Below are positions 58,287 to 63,187 of a DNA stretch of 63,187 nt, one piece after another (within the stretch, counting starts at the first letter, position 1; the number at the start of each line of letters is the position of its first letter). The notes below the pieces were generated by a model. It ran no database searches and had not been told where the DNA came from. It saw nothing but the letters and a program-made list of their open reading frames with translations. Position numbers and translations under genes: made by a program. Source of the DNA: AA29 sp041481445 (GTDB lineage Bacteria > Acidobacteriota > Vicinamibacteria > Fen-336); the NCBI GenBank assembly GCA_041481445.1, contig JBGPBV010000021.1, positions 1 to 63,187 of the forward strand. The letters run 5' to 3'.

Positions 58287-59554
58287 TCGGCCGCTACCGC
58301 TGGGTGATCTGCGCCCTGCTCTTCTTCGCGACAACGGTCAACTACATCGACCGGCAGATCCTGGCCCTCATCAAGGAGTTCCTCGACGCCGAGCTCGGCT
58401 GGTCGAACGAGCAGTTCGGCCTCGTGAACTCCGCCTTCGCGGGGGCGTACGCGCTGGGGCTGCTCCTGTTCGGGTGGTTCGTCGACCGCTACGGCACCAA
58501 GATCGGCTACACGGTCTCGATCACGCTCTGGAGCACGGCCGCCGTCTGCCATGCCCTGGTGGGCTCGGTGAGCGGCTTCTTCGCCGCGCGCATCTTCCTG
58601 GGCATCAGCGAAGGCGGCAACTTCCCCTCCGCGATCAAGGCCGTGGCGCTGTGGTTCCCGCGGAAGGAGCGCGCCCTGGCCACCGCGATCTTCAACTCCG
58701 GCACCAACGTGGGCGCGCTGATCGCGCCCCTGGCCATTCCCGCCGTCGCCCTCACGCTCGGCTGGCGCTGGGCCTTCGTCATGGCGGGCACGGCCGGGTT
58801 CCTGTGGCTCCTTCTCTGGATCCCCTTCTACGAGGTGCCCCTGAAGAGCCGCCGGCTGGCGCGCCCGGAGTACGACTACATCCACAGCGACATCGAGGAG
58901 CCAGGGACGGAGGGCGGCGCGCCCATGGGCTCGCTGCGCTCGCTGCGGCTGCCCCAGACCTGGTCGTTCATCATGGGCAAGTTCCTCACCGACCCCATCT
59001 GGTGGTTCTTCCTCATCTGGCTCCCCGATTACTTCCGGCGCACGCGCGGCCTCGACATCAAGCACAGCTGGATCCACATCGTGACCATCTACGGGATCGT
59101 GACCGTGCTCGGGATCGCCGGCGGCTGGTTCACGGGCTACCTCCGCGGCCTGGGCTGGACGGTCACGCGCGCGCGCAAGACGGGGATGTTCCTCTTCGCG
59201 CTGCTCGTGCTGCCGATCCTGGCCGTGACGAAGGTCGGGGACTGGGAGGCCGTCCTGATCATCGGCCTCGCCGCCTCCGCCCACCAGGCCTGGTCGGCGA
59301 ACCTGTTCACGACCGTCTCCGACATGTTCCCGAAGAAGGACGTCGGCACCATCGTGGGTCTGGGGGGCATGGCCGGCTCGGTGGGCGGCATGCTCTTCCC
59401 CTGGTTCTCGGGCTGGATCCTCGACCACTTCCCGGCCGCCCAGGGCTACGCCTTCCTGTTCGGGGTCTGCGCCTTCGCCTACCTCGTCGCCTTCGTGGTG
59501 CACCACCTGCTCGCGCCGAGGCTCGAGCCCATCACAGCCGAGAAGCTGGCCTGA
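58283..59554 (+). CDS. MFS transporter, probable hexuronate importer (ExuT-like)
   Basis: This 423-residue protein has twelve hydrophobic segments and the ACS-family pattern: FFATTVNYIDRQILAL at the start, WFVDRYGTKIGYTVSITLWS, FFAARIFLGISEGGNFPSAIKAVALWFP, and WIHIVTIYGIVTVLGIAGGW. This family includes ExuT hexuronate and phthalate permeases. The GTG start overlaps the SDR stop (GTGA). Genomic context strongly favours glucuronate or galacturonate import with protons. Confidence 0.9.
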   Translation: MIGRYRWVICALLFFATTVNYIDRQILALIKEFLDAELGWSNEQFGLVNSAFAGAYALGLLLFGWFVDRYGTKIGYTVSITLWSTAAVCHALVGSVSGFFAARIFLGISEGGNFPSAIKAVALWFPRKERALATAIFNSGTNVGALIAPLAIPAVALTLGWRWAFVMAGTAGFLWLLLWIPFYEVPLKSRRLARPEYDYIHSDIEEPGTEGGAPMGSLRSLRLPQTWSFIMGKFLTDPIWWFFLIWLPDYFRRTRGLDIKHSWIHIVTIYGIVTVLGIAGGWFTGYLRGLGWTVTRARKTGMFLFALLVLPILAVTKVGDWEAVLIIGLAASAHQAWSANLFTTVSDMFPKKDVGTIVGLGGMAGSVGGMLFPWFSGWILDHFPAAQGYAFLFGVCAFAYLVAFVVHHLLAPRLEPITAEKLA

Positions 59555-59561
59555 GGAGCCG

Positions 59562-60995
59562 ATGAGACCCTTCATCCACGACGACTTCCTGCTGGAGACG
59601 GAGGTGGCGCGCGAGCTCTACACGCGTTTCGCGCGCGACCTGCCCATCGTGGACTTCCACTGCCACCTCTCGCCGGAGCTGATGGCCTCCAACCACCGCT
59701 TCCGGTCCATCACCGAGATCTGGCTGGAGGGTGACCACTACAAGTGGCGGGCCATGCGCGCCTGCGGCGTGCCCGAGCGCTGCTGCTCGGGGGACGCCTC
59801 GGACTGGGAGAAGTTCGAGGCCTGGGCGCGCACCGTGCCCGAGACCCTGCGCAACCCGCTCTTCCACTGGACGGCGATGGAGCTCAAGCGGCCGTTCGGT
59901 ATCGACCGGCTGCTCTCCCCCGCCAACGCGCGCGAGATCTTCGACCGCTGCAACGAGCGGCTGAAGTCCGAGGACGCCTTCACGACCATGGGGCTGCTCG
60001 CGTCGTGGAAGGTGGCGGTGGTGTGCTCGACCGACGATCCGGTGGACTCGCTGGAGCCGCATCGCCAGCTCGCCGCCCGCAAGGATCCTGCCACGCGCGT
60101 GTATCCCACCTGGAGGCCGGACGCCGGGCTCGCCTTCGACGATCCGAAGGCCTGGAACGCCTGGGTCGGCAAGCTGGAAGCAGCCGCGAATCGCACCGTG
60201 CGCTCGTTCGACGACCTCGTGCAGGCACTCGATGCGCGCCATCAGGTCTTCCACGAGCATGGGTGCCGCGCCTCCGACCACGGCCTGGAGACGCTGCCTC
60301 TCGCCGCCGCCTACGCCGACTCCACCGTCTCCGTGGCGTTCGACGCGCTGCGCGCCGGCCGCAGCGTCGAGCCCCGGGCCGGCCTCGGCCTGCAGGCCGC
60401 CCTCCTCCATCGCATGGCCCGGATGGACTTCGAGCGCGGATGGGTCCAGCAGTTCCACCTCGGCGCCTACCGGAACGTGAGCACCCGGCTGCTTGCGAAG
60501 CTGGGCCCGAACGTGGGCGGCGATTCGATGGGCGACTTCGAGATGGCGCGCGGCCTGGCTGCGTTCCTCGACGGCCTCGATCGCCGCGAGTCGCTGGCCC
60601 GCACGATCCTTTACAACCTCAACCCGCGCGACAACGAGCTCTTCGCGACCATGGCCGGCAACTTCAACGACGGCACCATCCCCGGCAAGATGCAGTACGG
60701 CGCCTCCTGGTGGTACCTGGACCAGAAGGACGGCATCGAGGCCCAGTTCCGCACGCTCTCGAACATGGGCGTGCTTTCGCGCTTCGTGGGGATGATCACC
60801 GACTCGCGGAGCTTCCTGTCGTACTCCCGGCACGATTACTTCCGCCGGATCCTCTGCAACCTGCTCGGCCACGACGTGCGGCTGGGGCTGGTGCCCGACG
60901 ACCGCGAGCTGCTGGGCCGCCTGGTGACGTCCGTCTGCTTCACCAACGCGCGGGATTTCTTCCGGTTCCCGCTGGGCACCGCCGCCTCTCAGTGA
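59562..60995 (+). CDS. uxaC: Glucuronate isomerase
   Basis: This 477-residue enzyme interconverts D-glucuronate and D-fructuronate (and galacturonate and tagaturonate). It matches UxaC: metal-site IVDFHCHLSPELMA near residue 33, WKVAVVCSTDDPVDSLEPH, GRSVEPRAGLGLQ, MARMDFERGWVQQFHLGAYRN, and LSYSRHDYFRRILCNLLG near the end. Length is normal for the family. It begins seven bases after the transporter stop. Together with the SDR and ManD it forms the route from glucuronate to 2-keto-3-deoxygluconate. Confidence 0.95.
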   Translation: MRPFIHDDFLLETEVARELYTRFARDLPIVDFHCHLSPELMASNHRFRSITEIWLEGDHYKWRAMRACGVPERCCSGDASDWEKFEAWARTVPETLRNPLFHWTAMELKRPFGIDRLLSPANAREIFDRCNERLKSEDAFTTMGLLASWKVAVVCSTDDPVDSLEPHRQLAARKDPATRVYPTWRPDAGLAFDDPKAWNAWVGKLEAAANRTVRSFDDLVQALDARHQVFHEHGCRASDHGLETLPLAAAYADSTVSVAFDALRAGRSVEPRAGLGLQAALLHRMARMDFERGWVQQFHLGAYRNVSTRLLAKLGPNVGGDSMGDFEMARGLAAFLDGLDRRESLARTILYNLNPRDNELFATMAGNFNDGTIPGKMQYGASWWYLDQKDGIEAQFRTLSNMGVLSRFVGMITDSRSFLSYSRHDYFRRILCNLLGHDVRLGLVPDDRELLGRLVTSVCFTNARDFFRFPLGTAASQ

Positions 60996-62053
60996 CCGAG
61001 CCGCTCCGCCTCGCCATCCTGGGCGCGGGCATGGTCGCGCGCTACCACGCCCAGGCCATCGCGGCCACGCCGGGGGCGCGCCTGGTCGCGATGTCGCGGT
61101 CGGATCCGTCGAAGGCGGCGGCCGCCGCCGCGGAGTTCGGCGTCCCCTGCGAGACGAGCGACGAGGCGCTCCTGGCGCGTCCCGACGTCGACGCCGTCTG
61201 CATCTGCACGCCGAGTGGCGCCCACGCGCGACAGGCGATCGCGGCCGCTCGCGCGGGCAAGCACGTGCTGGTCGAGAAGCCGATGGCGCTGACCGTCGCC
61301 GACGCGGACGCGATGATCGAGGCCGCCCGGTCGGCCGGCGTCGTCCTGGCCGTCGCCCTGCAGCGCCGGACCGAGCCCGCCTACCAGTTGGTGCATCGCG
61401 CGATCGCCGCCGGCGACCTGGGCACGCCCGTGCTCGGGCTGGCCCTGGTGCCCTACCACCGCACGCAGGCCTACTACGACAGCGCGGGATGGCGCGGGAC
61501 CTGGGCCCAGGACGGCGGCGGAGCCCTCATGAACCAGGGCATCCACATCGCCGACCTCCTCGCCTGGTTCATGGGCGACGTCGAGGAGGTGCAGGCCTGC
61601 GCCACGACGGTCGCCCACGCGATCGAGGTCGAGGACGACGTGGTCGCGACGTTGCGCTTCGCGAACGCCGCGCTCGGCTCGATCGTGGCCACGACCGCGG
61701 CCGCGCCCGGCTTCCCCCACCGCGTGGAGGTCTACGGCACGCGCGGCGGCGTGCAGCTCGAGGCGGAGGCGATCGTGCGCTGGGACGGCGATATGGTGCC
61801 GGCGATCGATCCTTCGCTGCGCCCGGGTGCGACCGCGCCCGCCCCCGGCGCGGGCAGCAGCCCGACCGGCCTCGCCCCGACCGGCCATGCGCGGATCCTC
61901 GCCGACTTCGCGGGCGCCGTCCGCGAGCCGCGCGCGCCGCTGGTGCCGGGGGAGGAGGGCCGGCGGTCGCTGGCCCTCGTCCTCGCCGTCTACGAGTCCG
62001 CCCGCACCGGCCGTCCGGTCAGACCCCGGTCACCCATGACGACCTCGCGGTAG
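60992..62053 (+). CDS. Gfo/Idh/MocA-family oxidoreductase (cytoplasmic)
   Basis: This 353-residue protein starts with a Rossmann motif (LAILGAGMVARYHAQAI) and carries the family EKPMAL signature (HVLVEKPMALT) and a C-terminal substrate domain (GGGALMNQGIHIADLLAWFMG). Unlike the Tat-exported relative at 53285 it has no signal, so it acts in the cytoplasm, probably on a sugar or uronate derivative feeding this pathway. The GTG start overlaps the uxaC stop by GTGA. Its 3' end overlaps the convergent PadR gene by 64 bases. Confidence 0.9.
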   Translation: MTEPLRLAILGAGMVARYHAQAIAATPGARLVAMSRSDPSKAAAAAAEFGVPCETSDEALLARPDVDAVCICTPSGAHARQAIAAARAGKHVLVEKPMALTVADADAMIEAARSAGVVLAVALQRRTEPAYQLVHRAIAAGDLGTPVLGLALVPYHRTQAYYDSAGWRGTWAQDGGGALMNQGIHIADLLAWFMGDVEEVQACATTVAHAIEVEDDVVATLRFANAALGSIVATTAAAPGFPHRVEVYGTRGGVQLEAEAIVRWDGDMVPAIDPSLRPGATAPAPGAGSSPTGLAPTGHARILADFAGAVREPRAPLVPGEEGRRSLALVLAVYESARTGRPVRPRSPMTTSR

Positions 62054-62388
62054 AGCTCTTCGACCTGCCGTCGAAGCAGGGCCAACACCGACTGGCCTTC
62101 GCGCGTCAGGGTGTATTCCTTCCGAGCCCTCGGGCCTCCGTCTGGATCCACCTTGGAGCGGAGCCAGCCACGCGCCTCCATTCGCGCGAGGAGTGGATAG
62201 AGGGTTCCCGGACTCACCTCATAGCCGTGTCGCCTCAGCTCACGCATGACCCACTGCCCCACCACCGGCTCCTCGCCGGCGTGGTGCAGGATGTGGAGCT
62301 TCCAGAAGCCGAGCAGGAACTCGCGTTCGACCTCCTTGGTGGGCGTCTTCACATCGGTGACCGTACTCGGATCCCGATATCGCGTCAA
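61990..62388 (-). CDS. PadR-family transcriptional regulator
   Basis: This protein of about 132 residues has the PadR winged helix: REFLLGFWKLHILHHAGEEPVVG, MRELRRHGYEVSPGTLYPLLARMEARGWL, and RKEYTLTREGQSVLALLR. It has a longer N terminus than the PadR at 39207; a GTG at 62352 is a possible later start. It is divergent from an RND permease gene, a common pairing for efflux control. The 3' end overlaps the convergent Gfo/Idh/MocA gene on the opposite strand. Confidence 0.88.
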   Translation of the reverse strand: MTRYRDPSTVTDVKTPTKEVEREFLLGFWKLHILHHAGEEPVVGQWVMRELRRHGYEVSPGTLYPLLARMEARGWLRSKVDPDGGPRARKEYTLTREGQSVLALLRRQVEELYREVVMGDRGLTGRPVRADS

Positions 62389-62418
62389 TGGCTCCGGACC
62401 GGGCCGGATGCGAAGGTT

Positions 62419-62462
62419 GCGGTCCTCTTGACCGCTACTCGGTTTTAGACTACGGTTTCCGA
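62419..62462. promoter_or_regulatory. PadR/RND intergenic operator-like elements
   Basis: A perfect inverted repeat GCGGTC-N5-GACCGC spans 62419-62435. It is followed by two similar direct units, CTCGGTTTTAGA and CTACGGTTTCCGA. The last part (62446-62462) is the reverse complement, with one mismatch, of 56157-56173 upstream of apbE. TAGACT at 62446-62451 could be a -10 for the RND gene. Confidence 0.45.
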
Positions 62463-62471
62463 CTTACGCCG

Positions 62472-63187
62472 ATGAGCCTCGTTCGGATCGCCCTCCAGCG
62501 GCCCCTGACCGTTGTCGTCGTGATCATCGGGGCCGCGCTGAGCGCGGTGCTGGCCCTGCGACAGATGCCGCGGGACATCTTTCCTCCGCTCGGGGTTCCG
62601 ACGATCTACGTGGCGCAGCCCTTCGGCGGCATGGACCCTGCCCAGATGGAGGGCTATCTCACCTACTACTACGAATACCACTTCCTCTACATCACCGGCA
62701 TCGAGCATGTCGAGTCCAAGTCCATTCAGGGCGCCGCCATCATCAAGCTGCAGTTCTATCCCGGAACGGACATGTCCCAGGCGATGTCGGAGACCGTTTC
62801 CTACGTCAATCGCGCGCGCGCCTTCATGCCTCCGGGAACCGTCCCCCCCTTCGTCATGCGCTTCGACGCCGGGAGCGTCCCCGTGGGGAACCTGGTCTTC
62901 TCGAGCGACACTCGCTCCGTCGGCGAGATGCAGGACCTGGCCCTCAACCGTGTACGCCCGCTCTTCGCGACCTTGCCCGGCGTCTCTGCCCCTCCGCCCT
63001 TCGGCGGCAGTGCGCGGAGCGTGGTCGTGGGGGTCAAGCCCGGCCGCTTGCGCGCGTACAACATGTCTCCCGACGAGGTCGTCGCGGCAATCGCGGGGGC
63101 GAACACGATCAGCCCTTCGGGCAACGTGCAGCTCGGAGAGCGCTACCCGATGGTGCCCGTCAACGCCGTCGTGCAGAACATCAAGGA
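62472..63187 (+). CDS. RND-family efflux permease, N-terminal part (cut by window edge)
   Basis: The first 238 codons are present. They show the first membrane helix (RPLTVVVVIIGAALSAVLALRQMP, about residues 10-33), then the RND porter-domain start (DIFPPLGVPTIYVAQPFGGMDPAQMEGY) and conserved VESKSIQGAAIIKLQFYPGTDM. The final segment YNMSPDEVVAAIAGANTISPSGNVQ is typical of AcrB/CusA-like proteins. The substrate cannot be judged from the fragment. It is divergent from a PadR gene, suggesting inducible efflux. Confidence 0.9.
   Translation, partial: MSLVRIALQRPLTVVVVIIGAALSAVLALRQMPRDIFPPLGVPTIYVAQPFGGMDPAQMEGYLTYYYEYHFLYITGIEHVESKSIQGAAIIKLQFYPGTDMSQAMSETVSYVNRARAFMPPGTVPPFVMRFDAGSVPVGNLVFSSDTRSVGEMQDLALNRVRPLFATLPGVSAPPPFGGSARSVVVGVKPGRLRAYNMSPDEVVAAIAGANTISPSGNVQLGERYPMVPVNAVVQNIK

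Noticed and set aside
62428..62456. TTGACC/TACGGT as a strong promoter for the RND gene
   Set aside because: The -10 matches poorly and the -35 lies within the inverted repeat. The evidence is too weak to list separately.
1..63187. CRISPR array, insertion sequence or prophage genes
   Set aside because: No regularly spaced short repeats, transposase, integrase or phage structural genes were recognised anywhere in the window.

Overview
The window is a very G+C-rich chromosomal segment with genes packed on both strands. Its gene content resembles Acidobacteriota (a Vicinamibacteria-like lineage would fit): winged-helix regulators fused to TPR or TolB-type propellers, transmembrane Ser/Thr kinases, two 'ADOP'-type MacB/FtsX permeases, PadR regulators, a carboxypeptidase-like TonB receptor, and GMC oxidoreductase plus gluconate dehydrogenase subunit-3 pairs. 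That assignment is an inference from gene content; no rRNA or marker gene is present.

Layout. 0-2.4 kb: the start of a dnaJ-type gene (cut by the window edge), an SDR oxidoreductase and a YihY/BrkB membrane protein, then tRNA-Glu(UUC). 2.4-6.0 kb: a haloperoxidase-like exported enzyme and a winged-helix/TPR regulator, bounded by the tRNA-Glu 3' end and an exact 16-bp copy of that end. This looks like a small tRNA-targeted island without an integrase. 6-10.3 kb: small exported proteins, an NTF2-like protein and a seven-repeat secreted protein. 10.4-15.3 kb: a methyltransferase divergent from an AraC regulator, an internally deleted DUF2461 pseudogene and a MacB-like permease. 15.5-22.5 kb: a TonB receptor divergent from a Ser/Thr kinase, flanked by a 21-bp direct repeat, then a GAF-SpoIIE phosphatase. 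22.6-30.4 kb: a DUF4198 protein, a DinB-like protein, a zinc-ribbon kinase, a VOC protein, a DUF4013 membrane protein, a GT39-like transferase, and a GMC dehydrogenase with its subunit 3. 30.9-39.6 kb: a Ski2-like helicase, a Rossmann protein, a DUF4214-like exported protein, a MATE transporter and a PadR-permease pair.

39.65-43.9 kb is the threonine operon: threonine synthase, aspartokinase-homoserine dehydrogenase and a MoaD/ThiS-like carrier. It is preceded by a Thr/Ile-containing leader peptide and an intrinsic terminator laid out like a classical attenuator. 44-46.6 kb: a two-subunit molybdenum hydroxylase. 46.6-49.6 kb: a cupin and a winged-helix/TolB regulator facing each other across three 11-bp-spaced repeats. 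49.6-52.2 kb: an OYE-type flavin oxidoreductase and an MFS transporter.

52.5-62.1 kb is a hexuronate catabolic locus. On the plus strand lie mannonate dehydratase, an SDR (probable fructuronate reductase), an MFS transporter, glucuronate isomerase and a Gfo/Idh/MocA protein. Divergent from it are apbE, doxX, a Tat-exported Gfo/Idh/MocA protein and a GntR/FCD regulator. Together they would import uronates and convert glucuronate through fructuronate and mannonate to 2-keto-3-deoxygluconate. The window closes with a PadR regulator divergent from a partial RND efflux permease.

The strongest signals beyond routine annotation are the threonine attenuator, the tRNA-Glu-bounded island, two kinds of dispersed intergenic repeats, and operator-like repeats beside several regulators.
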